From Geodermatophilus africanus (GTDB taxonomy: Bacteria > Actinomycetota > Actinomycetes > Mycobacteriales > Geodermatophilaceae): a stretch of DNA of 64,000 bases. This document shows positions 26,667 through 34,408 of the stretch, in pieces. Below the pieces are notes generated by a model. The model worked only from the letters and a program-made list of their open reading frames with translations, was not told the origin of the DNA and did not search any database. Within the stretch, counting starts at the first letter, position 1. Every line of letters starts with the position of its first letter. Both the position numbers and the translations under genes were made by a program. The stretch is taken from the NCBI RefSeq assembly GCF_900107105.1, contig NZ_FNOT01000014.1, positions 1 to 64,000 on the forward strand. The letters are read 5' to 3'.

Positions 26667-27920
26667 GTGTCCGACGTCTCCGGCCTGCCGCTGATCGGGG
26701 CCGCGGCGCTGCGCGCCCGCGCCGCCGCCCGGGTGCTGCGCACCCTGCCCACCGACACCAAGGACGGCGCGCTGCGCGCCATGGCCGACGCGCTGGTGGA
26801 ACGCGCCGACGAGGTGCTCGCCGCCAACGCCGCCGACGTCGAGGCGGCCGCGGCCGACGGCACCCCGGCCTCGGTCCTCGACCGGCTGCGACTCGACGCC
26901 GGCCGCATCGCGGGGGTGGCCGACGCGCTGCGCCAGCTGATCGCGCTGCCCGACCCGGTCGGCGACGTCGTCCGCGGCTCGACGCTGCCCAACGGGCTGC
27001 AGCTGCGCCAGGTGCGCGTGCCCCTCGGCGTGGTCGGGATCGTCTACGAGGCCCGGCCCAACGTGACCGTCGACGCCGCGGGTCTCTGCCTCAAGAGCGG
27101 CAACGCGGCGCTGCTGCGCGGCTCGGCCTCGGCGTTCCGGACGAACACCGCGCTGGTCGCCGTCCTCACCGAGGCCGCGGAGAAGGCCGGGCTGCCCGCC
27201 GGTTCGGTCGAGCTGCTGCCTGCCGACCGCGCGTCGGTGGGCGAGCTGCTCAACGCCCGCGGCCTGGTCGACGTGGTGATCCCGCGCGGCGGGGCGTCGC
27301 TGATCCAGCGGGTGGTGCGCGAGGCGCGGGTGCCGGTCATCGAGACCGGCGAGGGCAACTGCCACGTCTACGTCGACGCCTCGGCCGACCCCGCGACCGC
27401 GGAGGCGATCGTGCTCAACGCCAAGACGCACCGGGTGAGCGTCTGCAACTCCGCCGAGACGCTGCTGGTGCACCGCGACGTGGCGTTCCTGCCGCGGCTG
27501 CTGTCTGCGCTGGCCGACGCCGGCGTGACGCTGCACGGGGACGATGCAGCCCGGGCCGCGCACGACGCCGTCGTCCCCGCGACCGACGAGGACTGGGCCA
27601 CCGAGTACCTGTCGATGGACATGGCCGTGCGCGTCGTCGACGACCTGCCGCAGGCGCTGGACCACATCGAGCGGTGGGGGAGCGGGCACTCCGAGGCGAT
27701 CGTCGCCGACTCCGCGCGCGCCATCGCCGACTTCACCGCCGGGGTGGACGCCGCCGCGGTGCTGGTCAACGCTTCGACCCGGTTCACCGACGGCGGCGAG
27801 TTCGGCTTCGGCGCCGAGATCGGCATCTCCACGCAGAAGCTGCACGCCCGCGGTCCGCTGGGGTTGCCGGAGCTGACCTCCACCACCTACGTCGTCACCG
27901 GGAACGGCCACACCCGCTGA
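26667..27920 (+). CDS. proA: glutamate-5-semialdehyde dehydrogenase
   Basis: Second step of proline synthesis: NADPH reduction of glutamyl 5-phosphate. 417 aa, full length. [28 protein letters not shown] and the catalytic Cys in [14 protein letters not shown] are present; [27 protein letters not shown] closes the aldehyde dehydrogenase fold. Divergent from znuA. Not linked to proB. Confidence 0.96.
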   Translation: MSDVSGLPLIGAAALRARAAARVLRTLPTDTKDGALRAMADALVERADEVLAANAADVEAAAADGTPASVLDRLRLDAGRIAGVADALRQLIALPDPVGDVVRGSTLPNGLQLRQVRVPLGVVGIVYEARPNVTVDAAGLCLKSGNAALLRGSASAFRTNTALVAVLTEAAEKAGLPAGSVELLPADRASVGELLNARGLVDVVIPRGGASLIQRVVREARVPVIETGEGNCHVYVDASADPATAEAIVLNAKTHRVSVCNSAETLLVHRDVAFLPRLLSALADAGVTLHGDDAARAAHDAVVPATDEDWATEYLSMDMAVRVVDDLPQALDHIERWGSGHSEAIVADSARAIADFTAGVDAAAVLVNASTRFTDGGEFGFGAEIGISTQKLHARGPLGLPELTSTTYVVTGNGHTR

Positions 27921-27945
27921 GCCGCCCCCGCCCTCGAGGAGCCGC

Positions 27946-28845
27946 ATGCCCCGCCCGCCGTCGCAGTCCCCGCAGTTCTCCTCGGTCTCCGACGTCGGCA
28001 AGCGGCTGGCGGCGGCCGGCTACCTGCCCGACGCGCAGATCGCGACGACGGTCTTCCTCGCCGACCGGCTGGGCAAGCCGCTGCTGGTCGAGGGGCCGGC
28101 GGGCACCGGCAAGACCGAGCTGGCCAAGGCGCTGGCGACGGCCACCGGGTCGGAGCTGATCCGGCTGCAGTGCTACGAGGGTCTCGACGAGGCGCGGGCG
28201 CTCTACGAGTGGAACTACAAGAAGCAGCTGTTGCGCATCCAGGCGGCGCAGGGCAGCTCGGGTGACGGTGGCGGCGCGGACTGGGCCACCGTCCACGACG
28301 ACATCTTCGGCGAGGAGTTCCTGCTCTCCCGGCCGCTGCTGACCGCGATCCGGCGCAGCGAGCCGACCGTGCTGCTGGTCGACGAGACCGACAAGGCCGA
28401 TGTCGAGGTCGAGGGGTTGCTGCTGGAGGTCCTGTCCGACTTCCAGGTGACCATCCCCGAGCTGGGCACGGTCACCGCGGTGCGCCGGCCGATGGTGGTG
28501 CTGACCTCGAACGCCACCCGGGAGCTGTCCGAGGCGCTCAAGCGGCGCTGCCTGTACCTGGCGCTGGACTACCCGTCGGCCGAGCGGGAGCGGGAGATCG
28601 TGCTCTCCCGCGTGCCCGACCTCGCGCCCGGCCTGGCCGAGCAGCTGGTGCGCACCGTGCGGGCGCTGCGCGCGCTGGAGCTGAAGAAGTCGCCGTCGAT
28701 CTCCGAGACGCTCGACTGGGCGCAGACGCTGCTCGAGCTGGGCCTGGACACCCTCGACGAGGACGCCGTGCGGTCGACCCTCGGCGTGGTGCTCAAGCAC
28801 GCCAGCGACCAGGACCGGGCCGCGGCCGAGCTGCGGCTGAACTGA
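27946..28845 (+). CDS. MoxR family AAA+ ATPase
   Basis: 299 aa. Walker A EGPAGTGKTE, Walker B VLLVDETDKA, sensor 1 LTSNATREL. The sequence CYEGLDEARALYEWNYKKQLL is typical of the CoxD-like branch. It overlaps the following VWA gene (TGATG). Such pairs act as metal-insertion or complex-assembly chaperones next to CO dehydrogenase genes, but no cox structural genes are visible here, so the client is unknown. Confidence 0.88.
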   Translation: MPRPPSQSPQFSSVSDVGKRLAAAGYLPDAQIATTVFLADRLGKPLLVEGPAGTGKTELAKALATATGSELIRLQCYEGLDEARALYEWNYKKQLLRIQAAQGSSGDGGGADWATVHDDIFGEEFLLSRPLLTAIRRSEPTVLLVDETDKADVEVEGLLLEVLSDFQVTIPELGTVTAVRRPMVVLTSNATRELSEALKRRCLYLALDYPSAEREREIVLSRVPDLAPGLAEQLVRTVRALRALELKKSPSISETLDWAQTLLELGLDTLDEDAVRSTLGVVLKHASDQDRAAAELRLN

Positions 28846-30287
28846 TGACGGCTCCGGCTGCCGGGTCCGGCGGGCCCGCCGGGCACGGCGGGCTCGCGGG
28901 CCACCTCGACGGCTTCGTCCGGGCGGTGCGCGAGGCCGGCATCCCGGTCGGCATCAGCCAGGCCGTCGACGCCGCCGAGATCCTCACCGTGGTCGACCTG
29001 CTCGACCGCGAGCAGCTGCGGCACGGGCTGGCGGCGGTGCTGCTGCAGCGGGCGGCGCAGCGGCCGGCCTACGACGTGCTGTTCGACCTGTGGTGGCCGT
29101 TGTCCGACCGGCCGGCGGTGCCCGCGGTCGACGACGAGCCCGGCGGGGCGCCGAGGGAGACAGGGGAGTCGACGCTCGACCTGCCCGACGGCACCGACCT
29201 GGCCCAGCTGATGCGCGAGGAGCTGTCCCGGCTGCTGCTCGACGGCGACGAGGAGGCGCTGCGCCGCCTCGCCCGCGAGGCCGTCGACCAGCTGGGCCGC
29301 ACGGCGCCGTCGCCCTCGGGCCAGTCCTTCTTCAGCTACCGCGTGATGCGGGCGCTCTCGCCGGACACCCTGGTCGCCCAGCTGCTGGCGGGCCTGCTCG
29401 GGGACGGTGAGCGCGGCGGGCTCGCGGAGCGGGTGGCCCGCCAGACGGTCCGCGAGCGGCTGGCCGCGTTCCGCGCCGCTGTGGAGGCCGAGGTCCGGCG
29501 GCGGACGGCGGCCGAGCGCGGCCGGGACAAGGTGGCGAGGAACGCCGTCCGCCCGCTGGCCGACCAGGTCGACTTCCTGCGCGCGCAGGCCGCGGACCTG
29601 GCCGAGCTGCGGCGGACCGTCGCACCGCTGGCGCGGCGGCTGGCCGTGCGGCTGTCGGCGCGACGGCGGCTGGGCCGGGAGGGCCGGCTGGACTTCCGCA
29701 GGACCGTCCGGGCGTCGCTGGGCACCGGCGGCGTGCCCGTGGTGACCCACCACCGGCCGCGGAAGGTGCACAAGCCCGAGCTGGTGGTGCTCTGCGACGT
29801 CAGCGGCTCGGTGGCGGGGTTCAGCCACTTCACGCTGATGCTGACCCAGGCGTTGCGCGAGCACTTCTCCGGTGTCCGGGCGTTCGCCTTCGTCGACTCG
29901 ACCGACGAGGTGACCCGCTTCTTCCGCCCCGGTGCCGACGTCGCCGACGCGGTCGCGCGGATCGGGCGCGAGGCCGACGTCGTCGCCTTCGACGGGCACA
30001 GTGACTACGGGACGGCGTTCGAGGTCTTCGCCGACCGCTGGCCCTCGGCGGTCGGGCCGAAGACGTCGCTGCTCGTGCTCGGGGACGGCCGCACCAACTA
30101 CCGCCCACCGGGGCTGCCGGTGCTGACCGACCTGGTCGGCCGCGCCCGGTCGGCGCACTGGCTCAACCCCGAGCCGCGCCGGCTGTGGGGCAGCGGGGAC
30201 TCGGCGGCCGACCGCTACGGCGAGGTGGTCGACATGGTCGAGTGCCGCAACGCCGCCCAGCTCGCGGACTTCGTCACCACGCTCTGA
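28845..30287 (+). CDS. VWA domain protein (CoxE-like)
   Basis: 480 aa. The C-terminal von Willebrand A domain has the metal-site motif DVSGS (VVLCDVSGSVAGF near residue 325) and the later SDYGTAFEVF. The N-terminal two thirds are helical and charged with a QSFFSYRVMRALSPD stretch. Partner of the upstream MoxR ATPase; expected to recruit its client through the metal site. Ends before a nested hairpin repeat. Confidence 0.85.
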   Translation: MTAPAAGSGGPAGHGGLAGHLDGFVRAVREAGIPVGISQAVDAAEILTVVDLLDREQLRHGLAAVLLQRAAQRPAYDVLFDLWWPLSDRPAVPAVDDEPGGAPRETGESTLDLPDGTDLAQLMREELSRLLLDGDEEALRRLAREAVDQLGRTAPSPSGQSFFSYRVMRALSPDTLVAQLLAGLLGDGERGGLAERVARQTVRERLAAFRAAVEAEVRRRTAAERGRDKVARNAVRPLADQVDFLRAQAADLAELRRTVAPLARRLAVRLSARRRLGREGRLDFRRTVRASLGTGGVPVVTHHRPRKVHKPELVVLCDVSGSVAGFSHFTLMLTQALREHFSGVRAFAFVDSTDEVTRFFRPGADVADAVARIGREADVVAFDGHSDYGTAFEVFADRWPSAVGPKTSLLVLGDGRTNYRPPGLPVLTDLVGRARSAHWLNPEPRRLWGSGDSAADRYGEVVDMVECRNAAQLADFVTTL

Positions 30288-30291
30288 GAGA

Positions 30292-30397
30292 GGACCACCC
30301 TTCCCCCACGCCTCGTAAGAGGACCTCCCTGCCCCCGCCACTCGCAGGTTCGCGGCGGGACCCTGCAGGGAGGCCAGCGGGCCCCTGAAGGGTGACC
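30292..30397 (+). terminator. hairpin repeat nested in another copy
   Basis: Outer arms GGACCACCCTTC (30292-30303) and GAAGGGTGACC (30387-30397); inner arms GGACCTCCCTGC (30321-30332) and GCAGGGAGGCC (30365-30375) around CCGCCACTCGCAGGTTCGCGGCGG. The inner copy begins where the outer copy's CCTCG loop is interrupted. Between the VWA gene and nadD. Confidence 0.7.
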
Positions 30398-30444
30398 GTT
30401 CCAGCACGTCACCGGGCTGGGCGTCGGTGCCCGCCCCACCCGGA

Positions 30445-30450
30445 TACGCT
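30445..30450 (+). promoter_or_regulatory. candidate -10 of nadD
   Basis: TACGCT with 6 bases to GTG 30457; this favours that start over the in-frame GTG at 30427. Confidence 0.45.
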
Positions 30451-30456
30451 CGATCG

Positions 30457-31215
30457 GTGGCAGGTCGGCGGGTCGGGGTGATGGGCGGGACGTTCGACCC
30501 CGTCCACCACGGGCACCTCGTGGCCGCGAGCGAGGTCGCGGTCCTCTTTGGCCTGGACGAGGTGGTCTTCGTGCCCACCGGTCAGCCGTGGCAGAAGAGC
30601 GACCGCGACGTCGCCCCGGCCGAGGACCGCTACCTCATGACCGTCATCGCCACCGCCTCCAACCCACGGTTCTCGGTGAGCCGGGTCGACGTCGACCGCG
30701 GCGGTCCGACCTACACCATCGACACGCTCACCGACCTGCAGCGGCAGCGGCCCGACGACGAACTGTTCTTCATCACCGGCGCCGACGCCCTCTCGCAGAT
30801 CCTCACCTGGCGCGACAGCGCCGCCTGCTTCGCGCTGGCGCACTTCATCGGCGTCACCCGCCCCGGCTTCGACCTGGGCGCCGCCCACCTGCCGGCGGGC
30901 GCGGTCAGCCTGGTCGAGGTGCCGGCGCTGGCGATCAGCTCCAGCGACTGCCGCGACCGGGTCGGCCGGGGGATGCCCGTCTGGTACCTGGTCCCCGACG
31001 GCGTCGTGCAGTACATCGAGAAGCGCGGCCTGTACCGATCGGCCGCCGGTGCCCGCGCCGTCGCGCGCGAGGGCATCGCCCACCGCGGCGGCGCCGGGGA
31101 CGCCTCGCCGTCCGGTGACCGCCCCACCCACTCCCGGCCCCGAGCGACGGCTCCCGGCACCGAGGGCCCGTCTCCCGAACCACCGACCACCGATTTCCAG
31201 GAGGTACCCCGATGA
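30457..31215 (+). CDS. nadD: nicotinate-nucleotide adenylyltransferase
   Basis: Makes deamido-NAD from nicotinate mononucleotide. 252 aa. [19 protein letters not shown] (GGTFDPxHxGH) and [11 protein letters not shown] (ISSTxIR type) are intact, as is [11 protein letters not shown]. About 50 Pro/Gly-rich residues follow the usual end (YIEKRGLYR), a disordered tail not needed for the fold. The stop overlaps rsfS (ATGA). Confidence 0.94.
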   Translation: MAGRRVGVMGGTFDPVHHGHLVAASEVAVLFGLDEVVFVPTGQPWQKSDRDVAPAEDRYLMTVIATASNPRFSVSRVDVDRGGPTYTIDTLTDLQRQRPDDELFFITGADALSQILTWRDSAACFALAHFIGVTRPGFDLGAAHLPAGAVSLVEVPALAISSSDCRDRVGRGMPVWYLVPDGVVQYIEKRGLYRSAAGARAVAREGIAHRGGAGDASPSGDRPTHSRPRATAPGTEGPSPEPPTTDFQEVPR

Positions 31216-31745
31216 CCGCCTCGTCCGAGGCGCGGGAGACCGCACTGCTCGCCGCCCAGGCCGCCGCCGACAAGCTGGCGACCGACGTCGCCATCGTCGA
31301 CGTCAGCGAGCGGCTGGCCATCACCGACGCCTTCGTGCTGGCGTCCGCGCCGAACGAGCGCCAGGTGCAGGCCATCGTCGACGAGGTCGAGGAGCGGCTG
31401 CGGCAGCACGGCGTCAAGCCGGTCCGCCGGGAGGGCGTGGCCGAGTCGCGCTGGGTGCTGCTGGACTTCGTCGACGTCGTCGTCCACGTGCAGCACGCCG
31501 AGGAGCGTGCCTACTACGCGCTCGAGCGGCTGTGGAAGGACTGCCCGACCATCCCGTTCGTCGACCGCGCCGCGCCGCAGGGCGACGCGGCGGCGCCCGG
31601 CACCGCGACGCTCTCGGCTGACGACATCGACCCGGCGAGCGCCGACCCGACGCCGCTCGCCCCCGCCCCGGGGGACGGGGCCACGGCGGGCGGCGGCCCG
31701 CTGCAGGACGAGGACCCGTCGGCGCCGGAGGCGGCCGGCCGGTGA
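31212..31745 (+). CDS. rsfS: ribosomal silencing factor RsfS
   Basis: Binds L14 and blocks 30S-50S joining when nutrients are scarce. 177 aa: core [67 protein letters not shown], then an acidic, Ala/Pro-rich 55-residue tail beyond the usual length. AGGAGG six bases before the ATG. Overlaps both neighbours. Confidence 0.95.
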   Translation: MTASSEARETALLAAQAAADKLATDVAIVDVSERLAITDAFVLASAPNERQVQAIVDEVEERLRQHGVKPVRREGVAESRWVLLDFVDVVVHVQHAEERAYYALERLWKDCPTIPFVDRAAPQGDAAAPGTATLSADDIDPASADPTPLAPAPGDGATAGGGPLQDEDPSAPEAAGR

Positions 31746-32473
31746 GCGACGCCCCGGTGCTGCCGGTGCCGCGGCTGGTCCTCTGGCGGCACGGGCGCAC
31801 CGAGTGGAACGCCGCGGGCCGCTTCCAGGGACAGCTGGACCCGCCACTGGACGAGGTGGGCCGCCGCCAGGCGCGGCAGGCCGCCCCGCACGTCGCCGCG
31901 CCGCTGCCCGAGGGCACGCTCGTCCTCTCCAGCGACCTCGGCCGGGCCGCCGAGACCGCGGTGGCGCTCACCGACGTGCTCGGGGTGCCGCTGCGCCTGG
32001 ACCCCCGGCTGCGCGAGGTCGGCATGGGCTCCTGGGAGGGGCTCACCCGTGAGGAGGTCGCCGAGCGCCACCCGGACCAGTACGCCGACTGGCTGGCCGG
32101 ACGGCCCATCGCCGGGCGCGGCGGTGAGGACTCCGCCGACGTCCCGGCGCGGGCGCTGGCCGCGCTGCGCGACCTGCCCGAGGCGCCGGCGGCCGTCCTC
32201 GTCACCCACGGGGGGACCTCCGCGCGGCTGATCGAGGCACTGCTCGGACTCGGACCCGAGCACCGCCGGGTGCTGGGCCCCCTGGCCAACTGCGCGTGGA
32301 GCGAGCTGGCGCAGCAGCGCGGCCGGTGGCGGCTGCTCCGGCACAACACGACGGCGCCGGAGCTGCCCGACGGACCGGTCCCCGCGCCGCAGCCGGACGC
32401 CCGGCACCCCGACGCCGGGGCCAGCCCCGAGGAGGGGGCACCGGGCCCTCCCCAGGACGCCGACGCCCTGTGA
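31742..32473 (+). CDS. histidine phosphatase family protein
   Basis: 243 aa phosphoglycerate-mutase fold. RHGRTEWN holds the phospho-acceptor His near residue 17; EVGMGSWEG and VTHGGTSARLIEALLG (second His) complete the site. The gene commonly follows nadD-rsfS in actinobacteria and may act on a nucleotide or sugar phosphate; substrate unknown. The last 40 residues are a low-complexity tail. GTG start overlaps the rsfS stop. Confidence 0.88.
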   Translation: MSDAPVLPVPRLVLWRHGRTEWNAAGRFQGQLDPPLDEVGRRQARQAAPHVAAPLPEGTLVLSSDLGRAAETAVALTDVLGVPLRLDPRLREVGMGSWEGLTREEVAERHPDQYADWLAGRPIAGRGGEDSADVPARALAALRDLPEAPAAVLVTHGGTSARLIEALLGLGPEHRRVLGPLANCAWSELAQQRGRWRLLRHNTTAPELPDGPVPAPQPDARHPDAGASPEEGAPGPPQDADAL

Positions 32474-32511
32474 TCCCCGCCGTGGCCGGTGGGCCGCGGG
32501 AGGGTGCGGGC

Positions 32512-32517
32512 TAGCCT
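32512..32517 (+). promoter_or_regulatory. candidate -10 of degV
   Basis: TAGCCT with 6 bases to the degV GTG. Confidence 0.4.
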
Positions 32518-32523
32518 CGCCGG

Positions 32524-33423
32524 GTGTCCGTCGCCGTGGTCACCGACTCCTCGGCTTACCTGCCTGCCCGCCTGCTGGAGCAGTACGCGGTCGAGGTCGT
32601 CCCGCTCTACGTCGTCATGGCCGGTCACTCCGGCCGCGAGGGAGCCGACATCGGGCCGGCAGACGTCGCCCGTGCGCTCACCGCCCGGGGCCAGCGCGTC
32701 TCGACCTCCCGGCCGACCCCCGGCGACTTCGTGGCCGCCTACCGCCGGCGCCTGGACGCCGGGGCCGACCGGATCGTCTCGGTGCACCTCTCCGCCGAGC
32801 TCTCCGGCACGGTCGATGCCGCTCGGCTGGCCGCCGCGCAGGTCGGTGAGCACGTCGTGACGGTCGTCGACTCCCGCTCGGCGGCGATGGGCAACGGTTT
32901 CGCGGTGCTGGCGGCGGCCCGCGCAGCGGCGCGGGGCGAGGGCATGGGCGCCGTGGCCGCGGCCGCCCGGGACACCGCCGCCGCTACCCGCACGCTGTTC
33001 GTCGTCGACACCCTCGAGCACCTGCGCCGGGGCGGGCGCATCGGGCACGCCGCCTCGATGATCGGCACCGCGCTGTCGGTCAAGCCGGTGCTGCACGTCG
33101 CCGACGGCCGGGTGGTGCCGCTGGAGAAGGTGCGCACGACGGCCCGGGCCCTGGTCCGCCTGGTGCAGCGCGGGGTCGAGGCCGCGGCCGGCCGTCCGGT
33201 CATGGTCGCCGTCCACCACCTGGCCGCACCGGAGCGGGCCGAGAAGCTGGCCGCCGACCTCGAGGAGCGGCTGCCGGGCCTGCGCGAGCTCTACGTCAGC
33301 GAGCTGGGCGCGGCGATCGGCGCCCATGTGGGGCCGGGCGCGGTGGGCCTCGTCGTGGCACCGGCCGGGGCGCCGCCGGTGCCCACGCAGCAGGACCGTC
33401 CGCAGGAGGCGGAGGACGGGTAG
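32524..33423 (+). CDS. DegV family fatty-acid-binding protein
   Basis: 299 aa. VAVVTDSSAYLPA opens the EDD fold; RVSTSRPTPGDFVAAYRR and VSVHLSAELSGTVDAARLAA line the ligand cleft; VVDTLEHLRRGGRIG and LSVKPVLHVADGRV are classic. FakB-like proteins of this fold present fatty acids to a kinase; no kinase partner is seen here. Stop is TAG. Confidence 0.92.
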   Translation: MSVAVVTDSSAYLPARLLEQYAVEVVPLYVVMAGHSGREGADIGPADVARALTARGQRVSTSRPTPGDFVAAYRRRLDAGADRIVSVHLSAELSGTVDAARLAAAQVGEHVVTVVDSRSAAMGNGFAVLAAARAAARGEGMGAVAAAARDTAAATRTLFVVDTLEHLRRGGRIGHAASMIGTALSVKPVLHVADGRVVPLEKVRTTARALVRLVQRGVEAAAGRPVMVAVHHLAAPERAEKLAADLEERLPGLRELYVSELGAAIGAHVGPGAVGLVVAPAGAPPVPTQQDRPQEAEDG

Positions 33424-33549
33424 CGGGCACGGGTGGGCAGGCACCCGTGCAGCCTGCCCGTCCCGCTCCCGCACCGGCCTCCGGTGTCCACAGCGGCCGG
33501 GGCCGTCCACAGGTCGTCGGCGACACGGCCGATCGGGGGCGTCGCTCCC

Positions 33550-33555
33550 TAGCGT
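33550..33555 (+). promoter_or_regulatory. candidate -10 of comEA
   Basis: TAGCGT with 7 bases to GTG 33563. Confidence 0.4.
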
Positions 33556-33562
33556 CGCGCCG

Positions 33563-34408
33563 GTGCGCCTCCCTCCCCGCCGCAGCGACGACGCCGACCT
33601 GATCCGGCAACGGCTGCGGGCCCTGCTGCAGGAGAGCCGTCCGCCCGGCTGGGTGCCCAACGACGACCCCGGCACCGACGACCTCCACCCCGAGCGGGAG
33701 GAGCCGCAGCCCGGAGCCGCGGAGCCGGCGGACGGGCTGCCCGCCGGCGTCGGCCGGCACCGCACTCCGGGCAGCGCCGTCCGGCTGGCCCCCGGCCGCC
33801 GCGCCGCCTGGTCGCTGTGGGTCGCCGGCCTGCTCGCCGCGCTCCTCGTGGCCGGCGGCACGTGGCTGGACCGTCCGCAGGTGCAGCCCGCACCGGTCGA
33901 GCCGGTCCCGGCCGGACCGCCCGCGGAGACGGAGCCCGCGGCGACACCGTCGGTGGGGGTCGCCGCAGAGTCCGCGGCCACGGTGGTCGTCTCGGTGGTC
34001 GGCCTCGTGGCCCGGCCCGGCCTGGTCACGCTTCCGCAAGGAGCACGGGTGGCCGACGCGGTGGCGGCCGCCGGTGGTCTGCTCCCCGACGCCGATCCGG
34101 CCTCGGTCAACCTGGCCGCGGTCGTCTCCGACGGCCAGCAGGTGGCGGTCGGGGTCCCCGGCGCGGAGGTGGCCGGCGGCGCCGCTCCCGGCGGGGCGGG
34201 CGCAGCCGGCGGAGCCGGGCCGGTGGACCTCAACGCCGCCACGGCCGCGGACCTCGACGCGCTGCCGGGCATCGGTCCGGTGCTGGCCCAGCGGATCGTC
34301 GAGCACCGCGAGCGCAACGGGCCCTTCCGGAGCGTGGAGCAGCTCGACGACGTCCCCGGCATCGGCCCGGCCACCTACGCCGAGCTCGCCGAGCTGGTGG
34401 CCGTGTGA
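33563..34408 (+). CDS. comEA: ComEA-like DNA-binding membrane protein
   Basis: 281 aa. A cytoplasmic N-terminus of 80 residues, one membrane helix at about 82-102 (SLWVAGLLAALLVAGG), a Pro-rich linker, an SLBB domain (VVVSVVGLVARPGLVTLPQGARVADAVAAAGG) and a C-terminal helix-hairpin-helix pair (VDLNAATAADLDALPGIG, LDDVPGIGPATYAELA) that binds DNA. Works with ComEC in DNA uptake, though competence is rarely shown in actinobacteria. Stop overlaps comEC. Confidence 0.92.
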   Translation: MRLPPRRSDDADLIRQRLRALLQESRPPGWVPNDDPGTDDLHPEREEPQPGAAEPADGLPAGVGRHRTPGSAVRLAPGRRAAWSLWVAGLLAALLVAGGTWLDRPQVQPAPVEPVPAGPPAETEPAATPSVGVAAESAATVVVSVVGLVARPGLVTLPQGARVADAVAAAGGLLPDADPASVNLAAVVSDGQQVAVGVPGAEVAGGAAPGGAGAAGGAGPVDLNAATAADLDALPGIGPVLAQRIVEHRERNGPFRSVEQLDDVPGIGPATYAELAELVAV

